A stretch of 64,000 nt of DNA, taken from the NCBI GenBank assembly GCA_036676415.1, contig JAKFCX010000015.1, positions 62,001 through 126,000 of the forward strand. The letters run 5' to 3'. Below are positions 17,392 through 24,732 of the stretch, piece by piece (the stretch's first letter is position 1; every line of letters starts with the position of its first letter). Made by a program: the position numbers and the translations under genes. The notes under the pieces were generated by a model. That model saw only the letters and a program-made list of their open reading frames with translations, was not told the origin of the DNA and made no database searches. This DNA comes from JAEZDC01 sp036676415. Its GTDB lineage: Bacteria > Bacteroidota > Bacteroidia > Chitinophagales > Chitinophagaceae.

Positions 17392-17928
17392 ATGAAAAAA
17401 CTTGTTCTTACCTACGGACTAATTGCAGGAGCAGTTGTCTCAGCTTTTATGGCAATATCGATGATGAGCATTGCAGACGATCCTTCGAAGATCGGTGCCG
17501 GTTCTATGGTTGTTGGTTACCTCGGAATGCTGATCGCTTTTGCTTTCATCTTCGTAGCTGTAAAAAATTACCGCGATAAACAAAATGGAGGTGTGGTAAG
17601 CTTTGGCAAAGCTTTCAGTATTGGTTTATTAATCGCATTGATTGCTTCCGTAATGTATGTGATCACCTGGTCATTGGTTTATAAATACCATATGCCCGAT
17701 TTTATGGAAACATATTGTGCTGAAATGATAAGGCAGGCAAAGACTTCAATGACCGGTGCAGAACTTGAAGCGAAGATAGCAGAGATCAATAAAGGGAAAG
17801 AAATGTATTCAAGCCCTGTTGGTTTTACACTGATCACGTTTTCAGAGATATTCCCCGTTGGGCTGCTTGTTTCACTGATAGTGGCGTTGATACTCAAGCG
17901 GAAAAATAAAGTAGCTGTGGAAGCTTAA
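17392..17928 (+). CDS. DUF4199 membrane protein
   Basis: 178 residues from the ATG MKKLVLTYGLIAGAVV; the longer frame adds 27 residues without sense. Four transmembrane segments are visible (residues about 5-25, 38-58, 75-95 and 145-165), with a soluble loop of lysine- and glutamate-rich helix between the last two, the layout of DUF4199. The biochemical role of the family is unknown. It follows the LuxR-type regulator on the same strand. Confidence 0.82.
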   Translation: MKKLVLTYGLIAGAVVSAFMAISMMSIADDPSKIGAGSMVVGYLGMLIAFAFIFVAVKNYRDKQNGGVVSFGKAFSIGLLIALIASVMYVITWSLVYKYHMPDFMETYCAEMIRQAKTSMTGAELEAKIAEINKGKEMYSSPVGFTLITFSEIFPVGLLVSLIVALILKRKNKVAVEA

Positions 17929-18014
17929 TACGGATGAAAATATGACTACCGGATGTGCTGATCGCTACCTGTAGTTATTTAAACAACCTCTATATAAGAA
18001 ACCGGCTATTAAAA

Positions 18015-18602
18015 TCATGCAGCATGTGATGACGTGTTCAGGCTTTCATTTTGTTGCAAGAGTTGGATGATCTCTTTTTGTGTATGAATGGCTTTGTCGT
18101 TGTTATACCAGTTTTGTAATTCAAGTTTCACCGTTTCAAAGTCAGCTCCTTCTTTTTTAAGACGATCCATTAATAATTGAGCTCCTCCAGGTCTGGGTCC
18201 CCAGGTAAATAAATCATTACCGTTGACATCCCTGGCAATGAGCTTCGGAATGCTCCTGGAAGAATTAGTGAGATAAGACTCTATTAAAAAAGGTGGTTGA
18301 TCACGAAGTTGCAATTCGTAAGTAATAAAATTATTTGCTTCAGCAATTTTGACCAGGACAGGCAGTACATGAGCTACATCTCCACACCAGGGTTCAACAA
18401 TAATTATCCAGTGCTGTGGTGTTTGTAAATGCTGCAAGTATGATATCGTATCGTCTTCCAGTACAAGTGTTTTCATCCAGCGTTTCATCCTGGACCTGTT
18501 CAACTTTGTATAATCCAGGTACATCGGATCATCATAAGGTGAAGACACATTCGGGTTTTCTAAGATAGCATCGGTTAATAGTTCAAATTCGCTGAAATTC
18601 AT
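18015..18602 (-). CDS. Thioredoxin-like protein with a WCGD motif
   Basis: 195 residues from the ATG at 18602. The thioredoxin-fold strand and motif WIIIVEPWCGDVAHVLPVLVKIAE and the later SIPKLIARDVNG (cis-proline) identify a thioredoxin-like fold. The active site is WCGD: the second cysteine of CxxC is missing, so disulfide chemistry would rely on one cysteine, as in monothiol variants. The N-terminal 60 residues are helical and polar. It is cytoplasmic as drawn; a longer start would add 34 residues with no clear signal. Confidence 0.72.
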   Translation of the reverse strand: MNFSEFELLTDAILENPNVSSPYDDPMYLDYTKLNRSRMKRWMKTLVLEDDTISYLQHLQTPQHWIIIVEPWCGDVAHVLPVLVKIAEANNFITYELQLRDQPPFLIESYLTNSSRSIPKLIARDVNGNDLFTWGPRPGGAQLLMDRLKKEGADFETVKLELQNWYNNDKAIHTQKEIIQLLQQNESLNTSSHAA

Positions 18603-18747
18603 ATGATCGTTTCTCTCGTGTGATAACTCCTTTTCCTGCTGCATACCAGCGAACGAACAGGAATATAATTTATTACGGGTTAAAGATACACCATCAATCT
18701 GCACAACGATGTTACCACATCGATAAAATAACGATCAAGGTAATCGA

Positions 18748-18777
18748 TTAAAAAAGTGCTGCCAAATGGCAGCACTT
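18748..18777 (-). terminator. Terminator after the GreA/Rnk-like gene
   Basis: On the minus strand AAGTGCTGCC, a 4-base loop and GGCAGCACTT are followed by a T run. It lies 22 bp beyond the stop at 18799. Confidence 0.85.
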
Positions 18778-18798
18778 ACCATGATACCCCTTCACGGC

Positions 18799-19185
18799 TT
18801 ACCTAACATCAACAATGAAAAAACGTTTTTCACCCTGTGGAACACGCCACAACACCTGCTGGCCTTTACGGCTGCCGATGAGTGCAATGCCTACTGGCGA
18901 CATCACAGAAATTTTCCGCTCTTTAATATTTGCTAGTGCAGGGATGACGAGCGTTAACTCTATTGCTTTATCCTGCTCATCCCTTACAAATACTGTAGAG
19001 TTTAATCGTATTACATCTGGCGGTAATTTATTGTCTTCTACCAACCGTGCTTTCTTCAGTTCAGCAAGCAGGTCTTCCCTGTCGTAACGATTGAATAAAG
19101 ATCCGGCCTGTCCACTCAGCAGGTGACTCATTATTGTTGCATGATCTATCTTACTTATAATTGGTGCCTCTGTTGTAGTATGCAT
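18799..19185 (-). CDS. GreA/GreB-family protein (Rnk-like)
   Basis: 128 residues. The C-terminal half (IELTLVIPALANIKERKISVMSPVGIALIGSRKGQQVLWRVPQGEKRFFIVDV) is the Gre FKBP-like domain that binds RNA polymerase, with the SPVGxALxGxxxGdxv pattern. The N-terminus lacks the long coiled coil with its acidic tip residues that cleavage factors need; this resembles Rnk-type regulators. It therefore likely modulates RNA polymerase rather than restoring backtracked complexes. The gene overlaps no neighbour and is 6 bp downstream of the next small gene. Confidence 0.85.
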   Translation of the reverse strand: MHTTTEAPIISKIDHATIMSHLLSGQAGSLFNRYDREDLLAELKKARLVEDNKLPPDVIRLNSTVFVRDEQDKAIELTLVIPALANIKERKISVMSPVGIALIGSRKGQQVLWRVPQGEKRFFIVDVR

Positions 19186-19191
19186 GTTACA

Positions 19192-19413
19192 TTAGTTTAA
19201 TTGATTACTTGAATGATTTTGTTTAGGATCTCTCTTATCGTGGTGCCGGGAAATAGGTATCAACGCAAGCACCAAGGCAGGTAAAGTGGCAAACAGCCAT
19301 CCATACCAGTGAGGCCCTATTGTGATGGCATTTGATAATACGATTGTATTAATAAGTACCAGAATAGCGATGATCATACCGCCAAACGATATATCTCTTT
19401 CTCCAGGTTTCAT
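19192..19413 (-). CDS. Small two-helix membrane protein
   Basis: 73 residues with two transmembrane helices (GMIIAILVLINTIVLSNAI and WYGWLFATLPALVLALIPI) and a polar tail rich in His, Asp and Asn. No known family. It sits 6 bp upstream of the GreA/Rnk-like gene on the same strand, so a joint transcript is likely. Confidence 0.55.
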   Translation of the reverse strand: MKPGERDISFGGMIIAILVLINTIVLSNAITIGPHWYGWLFATLPALVLALIPISRHHDKRDPKQNHSSNQLN

Positions 19414-20045
19414 ACTATTTATTTAACGAGTGATTCAATTTCTTTTCATTCTGCAAGACTATATGAACACCATCGATCAACAGAACGGCTTAGCGTGACC
19501 GTCTATCGCTATCTGATTTTTTTGTTGATGTTGCGGAAAGCATTGCAGAGCCGGCATTACCGGTGCATCAGAAAAACAACCCTGAACGTACAGAAATTAC
19601 GCAGGGTTAACCGTACCAAAGTCTTTGAAACTGCTGAAGTAATACATCTCCGGACAGAAAGGGAGAAACTCAGTGAAGGAACAGGTATAACTGTTTCTCA
19701 TATCTAATATGAGCACAGGCACTTTATGAATGCAATGATTATATGTTTTGCTAACCTTCACATAGCAAATTTAAGCAAAACAACGGTATCGAAAGGTTAA
19801 TAGTAACGAGACCATTATCCCTGCTTTCTTAAATAAATACATACGTGCAGATGATCAATTACACACCACTGCAAAGACTTACTGCACTTTAAAATTTTGA
19901 GGGCATGGTAATTGACCTTACTTCTATGCTGGTTATGCACTTATTACAAGGCAAATTCAATTACCGTCATCGTTTAGCAATCCTGACAGCTGATTTTCCC
20001 CCGTTTTGTTCTATTTAGACGTTTTCCGGCACAGATAATCAATAT
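19414..20045. other. Gene-free stretch before the MCE operon
   Basis: No convincing gene. A 70-codon frame at 19495-19707 has an odd composition (many Arg, Leu, Cys) and no ribosome site. An inverted repeat GTTTTGCT (19745-19752) and AGCAAAAC (19774-19781) lies in this region. The likely promoter of the following operon was not identified. Confidence 0.5.
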
Positions 20046-20822
20046 ATGATCACATCAACACCTGCATTCTGGACCAGGCAGTTTAGTGCTGCCGGAGACC
20101 AGGTTGCTTTTATGGGCACTTTCTTTCGCAACATTTTTCGAAGTGGCTTCGAGTGGAATGAATTTTTACGCCAGGCATATATTATTGGTGTTAAATCTCT
20201 CTCGCTTGTCGGCATCACGGGATTCATCCTGGGATTTGTACTAACACTGCAATCCGAACCTACGATGAAAGCTTTTGGGGCAGAAAGTTTTGTGCCCAGC
20301 ATGGTAGCGATTTCAGTGATACGTGAAATTGGTCCAGTGATCATTGCACTGATATGTGCAGGAAAAATTGCGTCAAGCATTGGAGCTGAATTGGGAAGTA
20401 TGAAGGTGAGTGAACAGATCGATGCAATGGAAGTATCCGGTGCCAATCCTATACAATACCTCGTTGTTACAAGAATACTGGCCTGCATCATAATGATACC
20501 ATTGCTGACACTTATGGCTGATGCACTTGCTTTAGTAGGTGGTTTTGCAGCTTCGAATATTAATAACGATATGACTGCAACCCTTTACTTCAACAAAGCT
20601 TTTGGTGCAGTAACTTTTTCTGATTTGATTCCTGCTGTAGCTAAAACAATCTTCTTTGGTTTTGCCATCGGTTTTGTGGGATGCTATAAAGGATATAATT
20701 CAGACAGGGGAACAGAAAGTGTGGGTGTTGCTGCTAACTCTGCAGTAGTCTCTGCTTCATTATGGATCATTGTACTTGATGCGATCGCTGTTCAATTAAC
20801 CTCGGTGTTTGCTTATAATTAG
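20046..20822 (+). CDS. MlaE-type permease of an MCE lipid transporter
   Basis: 258 residues, a single MlaE/YrbE domain: GFILGFVLTLQSE, then the conserved block SMVAISVIREIGPVIIALICAGKIASSIGAELGSMKVSEQIDAMEVSGANPIQYLVVTRILA, and further helices to the end. It is the membrane subunit that, with an ATPase and an MCE protein, moves phospholipids between inner and outer membrane. It opens the six-gene operon; the ATPase gene begins 5 bp after its stop. Confidence 0.93.
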   Translation: MITSTPAFWTRQFSAAGDQVAFMGTFFRNIFRSGFEWNEFLRQAYIIGVKSLSLVGITGFILGFVLTLQSEPTMKAFGAESFVPSMVAISVIREIGPVIIALICAGKIASSIGAELGSMKVSEQIDAMEVSGANPIQYLVVTRILACIIMIPLLTLMADALALVGGFAASNINNDMTATLYFNKAFGAVTFSDLIPAVAKTIFFGFAIGFVGCYKGYNSDRGTESVGVAANSAVVSASLWIIVLDAIAVQLTSVFAYN

Positions 20823-20827
20823 AAAAT

Positions 20828-21598
20828 ATGGAAACAGCTTCACATACTATTCATAAAGGCCCTGATAAATCTCAGGTAGTTGTTGCCATCCGTAACCTGA
20901 AGAAATCTTTTGGCAGTAAGGTAGTGCTATCAGACATCAACATGGATCTCTTTAAAGGTGAGAACCTTGTTGTATTAGGAAAATCAGGACAGGGAAAATC
21001 TGTTGCCATCAAATGCATTGTCGGTTTATTGAGGCAGGATTCGGGTAGCCTGAAAGTCTTTGATGAAGAAGTAAAAGATCTATCTGAAGAAGAATGGAAA
21101 AAACTGAGGATGAAAGTTGGCTTTCTTTTCCAGAGTGCTGCATTATACGATTCTATGACTGTTGCACAGAACCTTGAATTTCCGCTGACCAGGGTATTAA
21201 AACTAAGTGGCAAAGCCGATATACAAAACAGGATTGAAGAAGTGCTGGAAGGTGTGGGATTGCTGGATGCAATTGATAAAATGCCGTCTGATCTTTCTGG
21301 TGGTATGCGTAAACGTGTTGGTCTTGCCAGGACGTTGATCTTAAAACCGGAGATCATGTTGTATGATGAACCCACAACCGGTCTTGACCCGATAACATCA
21401 AGAGAAATCAGTGAACTGATGATGCAGATGCAGGAGAAATATCATACTTCATCAGTCATCATCACACACGATATGGCCTGTGCAAAGATCACTGCCGATC
21501 GTGTATTGGTAATGAACGACGGATCTTTTGTTGCAGAAGGAGCATATGAAGAACTGGAGAACGGACCAGACGAACTGGTGCGTTCATTTTTTAAATAG
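20828..21598 (+). CDS. MlaF-type ATPase of the MCE transporter
   Basis: 256 residues with all ABC motifs: Walker A LGKSGQGKSVAIK, Q-loop LFQSAALYDSMTV, signature SDLSGGMRKRVGLARTL, Walker B EIMLYDEPTTGLDPIT, and H-loop VIITHDMACA. It energises the permease. It lies between the permease and the MCE protein gene (24 bp). Confidence 0.93.
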   Translation: METASHTIHKGPDKSQVVVAIRNLKKSFGSKVVLSDINMDLFKGENLVVLGKSGQGKSVAIKCIVGLLRQDSGSLKVFDEEVKDLSEEEWKKLRMKVGFLFQSAALYDSMTVAQNLEFPLTRVLKLSGKADIQNRIEEVLEGVGLLDAIDKMPSDLSGGMRKRVGLARTLILKPEIMLYDEPTTGLDPITSREISELMMQMQEKYHTSSVIITHDMACAKITADRVLVMNDGSFVAEGAYEELENGPDELVRSFFK

Positions 21599-21622
21599 AA
21601 CATCATCGCTAAAAATATTATT

Positions 21623-22570
21623 ATGAAAATGACTAATTCGCAGAAGATCAAAACAGGCATATTTACCCTCATCGGCATTATACTGTTTGTACTTGGAATC
21701 TTTGTTATCGGCAGCAAGAAAAATATGTTTGGTGATACATTCCTGATCTACGGAACATTTAAAAATGTTGGGGGACTGAACGTAGGAAATAACATACGTT
21801 TTGCCGGTATTACTGTAGGCACGGTTGAAGACATCCAGATCGTATCAGATACAGTGATAAGAGTTGATATGTTAATGAAAGGAAAAGTTAGGGAGTTCTT
21901 AAAAACCGATGCGGTAGCAACGATCGGATCTGATGGTTTGATGGGTGATAAGCTGATCACCATTACTTCAGGAACTTCTAATCAAACTGCTTTATTAAGA
22001 GAAGGTTCACAGATAAAGACCAATAACCCGGTAGATTTTGACAAGGTGATCGGTACCTTTACCAATGTAGCAGATAATGCAAATATCATTACTACCGAGC
22101 TTGCAGGAATGGCAGTGCAGATAAGAAAGGGAAATGGAACGATCAGCAAATTATTATACACTGATGATCTTTCCAGGAGCCTGGAAGGAACAGCATACAA
22201 TGCACAACGACTAACCAGTTCACTGGCAGATATTACTGCTCATGTGAAATCAGGAAAGGGAAGTATGGGTAATCTTTTATATACCGATACGCTTTCAACC
22301 AACCTGAACAAGACTGCTGCAAGTGCAAATACAGCGCTTGCTACGATTAATGAAGCTGCTTATGGTTTTAGTGAGAATATGAAAGCCTTGCAGGGAAACT
22401 TCTTTTTAAGAGGATATTTTAAAAAGAAAGCAAAGGAAAAAGCTAAAGCCGATACCACAGCTGTTATTGCCGTATCAGATGATATTGACCCGGATATGGA
22501 TGAAGAAGAACTCGAAGAACTAATTGCTGAAGCAAAAAAAGCGCTGGATGCAAAACGAAAAAAAGATTAA
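21623..22570 (+). CDS. MlaD-type MCE substrate-binding protein
   Basis: 315 residues: one N-terminal transmembrane helix (IKTGIFTLIGIILFVLGIFVIG), the MCE domain (FGDTFLIYGTFKNVGGLNVGNNIRFAGITVGTVEDIQI), then long helical segments with repeated LLYTD(D/T)LS...NL (about residues 175 and 215) and a lysine/glutamate-rich end. MCE proteins form hexameric rings carrying lipid through the periplasm. The extended helical tail could form the tunnel seen in related proteins; that is inference. The next gene starts inside its last 23 bases. Confidence 0.9.
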   Translation: MKMTNSQKIKTGIFTLIGIILFVLGIFVIGSKKNMFGDTFLIYGTFKNVGGLNVGNNIRFAGITVGTVEDIQIVSDTVIRVDMLMKGKVREFLKTDAVATIGSDGLMGDKLITITSGTSNQTALLREGSQIKTNNPVDFDKVIGTFTNVADNANIITTELAGMAVQIRKGNGTISKLLYTDDLSRSLEGTAYNAQRLTSSLADITAHVKSGKGSMGNLLYTDTLSTNLNKTAASANTALATINEAAYGFSENMKALQGNFFLRGYFKKKAKEKAKADTTAVIAVSDDIDPDMDEEELEELIAEAKKALDAKRKKD

Positions 22571-23210
22571 TACGATAAAAAAAAGTGGAGCCTTAAGTGT
22601 TTGTTTAGTAGCAATACTATTCCTGACTGCAGCAAAACTTCATGCACAGGATACTGCCTACATAAAAGTTCATTTTCTGTATGGGTCAAGGCCTTTGAAA
22701 GCGTATAAAGAAACAGAGCCAAGATGGTTTGGAGGTATTCTCGGTGGACATGTAGGGATTGAATCAAAAGAAAACCAGATCGTAAATTTTATACCGCATG
22801 GAAAGTTTCGGTTGGTAGCGAAGAATAAGATCAAACATTCACGCTATGTGGTCGATTCATTTCACCGGTTCTATTCAAGATTGGGTGGTCAACATCCCGA
22901 CAGTACCAAGCAGGCCATCATCATTATTCCTGTAACACTACAACAGAAAGAGAAATTCGATAGTATTGCATCCGTTTACCTGGAAAAAACACCTTATGAT
23001 TATGCTTTTGTAGGTATGCGTTGTGGGGCTGCTACCTACGAGATCCTGGCAAAGCTGGGGATACTCAAACAATTCACTCCTGCAAAAACGATCACCAAAA
23101 TTGCTTATCCAAAAAAGTTACGAAAACGCTTATTGAGGAAAGCAGAAGAAAACGGGTGGACGGTTATCCGGCAGGAAGGCACCACAAGAAGAAAATGGGA
23201 AAGCGATTGA
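22548..23210 (+). CDS. Permuted papain-like (NlpC/LRAT-type) secreted protein
   Basis: 220 residues, ATG at 22548 inside the end of mlaD. A signal peptide ends around AKLHAQ. A histidine comes first (FGGILGGHVGIESKENQIVN, about residue 70) and the cysteine later (VGMRCGAATYEILAKLG, about residue 170), with a PYDYAF before it. This is the circularly permuted order of LRAT/YiiX-type papain-fold hydrolases and acyltransferases, many of which act on acyl chains or peptidoglycan. The substrate is unknown, but the operon suggests envelope lipids. Confidence 0.6.
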   Translation: MQNEKKINTIKKSGALSVCLVAILFLTAAKLHAQDTAYIKVHFLYGSRPLKAYKETEPRWFGGILGGHVGIESKENQIVNFIPHGKFRLVAKNKIKHSRYVVDSFHRFYSRLGGQHPDSTKQAIIIIPVTLQQKEKFDSIASVYLEKTPYDYAFVGMRCGAATYEILAKLGILKQFTPAKTITKIAYPKKLRKRLLRKAEENGWTVIRQEGTTRRKWESD

Positions 23211-24127
23211 TGAACAAGCATACAAACATGTACAACCCGGTAGTTAAAATATTGATCTCTTTTTGCCTTGTGTTTCTCTGCAGTAATATATTGCTTGCGA
23301 AGGATCCTGTTACAATCAGTACAAAACAACAAGCACTATCTTACCTCAGCACGATAACAAAATTAGAACCGAGCAAACACTGGATCAATGTGGAGCCGGC
23401 AAAGTTTCTCGAGAACATACGGCTTAACGTAGACGATCCGCTTAGTTTATATGCAGGAAGAGGAACGAATTTCTGTTCTTATGCTGCCATATCATACATC
23501 CCATTAAACAGCGACCCGGTAGGCTTCGTAAAATTCATGCTGCAGCTTTATAAAAATGGAACGGCCAGTATGGGTAAGGTAAATTTCACGCCATCCAATG
23601 GAATATTAAAAGCTGCAGGCACATTACGATTCAAAGGCAAGATGGATACCAGGCATGCCGACCAGGTTTGGCTGTTATTATTAGCAGATCATTTTAAAGG
23701 ATACCTCAATATCATCAATCGTAATTATGATCCGGGTGATGAAGACCGCTTTTGGGCTGCATCAAATCTTGCCAAATTCAACCGCATGATCCGTAAATTG
23801 TTCGATTATAAGATTGATGCATCCGGATCAGATCTTTTTCGACCACGAAAGAAAGACATAGCTAATTACCTGCTGCAGCATATAGATTCTGGTGTGGTAT
23901 TTCTTTATGTAAACAATACGCTGCTGGCAAAGAAAGATCATGGCGCTAAAAAAAGATTACCTACCCACTTTATTGTACTTAACAGTATTGCAGTAGAAAA
24001 TGAAACGGTAACGATCACCTACTGGGACAATGGTGCCAGGACCTTAAGACAAATGAGTCGAAACTTTTTCAGGAGAATCGTTTTCGGAATTTCTGTTTGC
24101 CAACCAAATGAAGCCCATGCAGGTTAA
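23210..24127 (+). CDS. Secreted papain-like protein (classical residue order)
   Basis: 305 residues from the ATG at 23210, which overlaps the previous stop (TGATG). An alternative ATG six codons later also keeps the signal peptide (VVKILISFCLVFLCSNILLAK). The mature part has GRGTNFCSYAAISYIPL (possible nucleophile Cys), PTHFIVLNSI (His) and TYWDNGARTL (Asp or Asn), the C...H...D order of papain-like and C39-like peptidases. I could not assign a family. It is possibly a partner of the permuted protein immediately before it. Confidence 0.5.
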   Translation: MNKHTNMYNPVVKILISFCLVFLCSNILLAKDPVTISTKQQALSYLSTITKLEPSKHWINVEPAKFLENIRLNVDDPLSLYAGRGTNFCSYAAISYIPLNSDPVGFVKFMLQLYKNGTASMGKVNFTPSNGILKAAGTLRFKGKMDTRHADQVWLLLLADHFKGYLNIINRNYDPGDEDRFWAASNLAKFNRMIRKLFDYKIDASGSDLFRPRKKDIANYLLQHIDSGVVFLYVNNTLLAKKDHGAKKRLPTHFIVLNSIAVENETVTITYWDNGARTLRQMSRNFFRRIVFGISVCQPNEAHAG

Positions 24128-24719
24128 AGCATTTATATTATTTGTTGCAGTATCATCGGTGCTATTGTCGTGTAGTACACCGAGAAGTGTCTCTACAAAA
24201 TATTATCAAAAACACGAGACCGAGTTGGATAAAATTGAAACTGTTTACAAGCAACTATACAAGCTAAAACCATTTTCGCTCCAGTTCACCAATAAAAATT
24301 TTGACGAGGTTGCGTTAGAGATAATGACAGATAGCATTAAATATGTGTACACCTTTCTGATTAACGAACCACGCCTGAACGATACTTTAAGAAAATATGG
24401 TATGAACCTGAAAGGGACTGCAGATCTCATCAGCAGGATGAAAGCCGTAAAATGTACCTGGATCAATAACCTTGATTATAACAGTGAAACGGGAATGCAG
24501 TCGTTGGTGTTTATGTCGATAAGGCAGTTATCCGCAAATCTTCCTTTTGTTCCGCCCAAATATTATATTCTCGCATACTTTAATAAACCACAGTATTACG
24601 ACAGCGAAGGAAGATTACTAACTGGTCGACGACTTCGTAAAACCAGTAAGATAAACGGCGACGTGTTCTGGCGGATCAACGATAAGGTGAGCTATACAGT
24701 TTCTTCCAGCTTCAGGTAA
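24108..24719 (+). CDS. Lipoprotein of unknown function
   Basis: 203 residues, or 200 from a second ATG at 24117, starting inside the previous gene. A lipoprotein signal ends at VLLSC (about residue 21). The remaining 180 residues are not recognised; they contain paired aromatic residues and an SS-rich C-terminus. As the last gene of the operon with 20-bp overlap it is likely made together with the lipid-transport genes. Confidence 0.65.
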   Translation: MKPMQVKAFILFVAVSSVLLSCSTPRSVSTKYYQKHETELDKIETVYKQLYKLKPFSLQFTNKNFDEVALEIMTDSIKYVYTFLINEPRLNDTLRKYGMNLKGTADLISRMKAVKCTWINNLDYNSETGMQSLVFMSIRQLSANLPFVPPKYYILAYFNKPQYYDSEGRLLTGRRLRKTSKINGDVFWRINDKVSYTVSSSFR

Positions 24720-24732
24720 TGAATTGATGGAA

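Noticed and set aside
19495..19707. 70-codon frame
   Set aside because: Arg/Leu/Cys-rich composition, no start context, no family.
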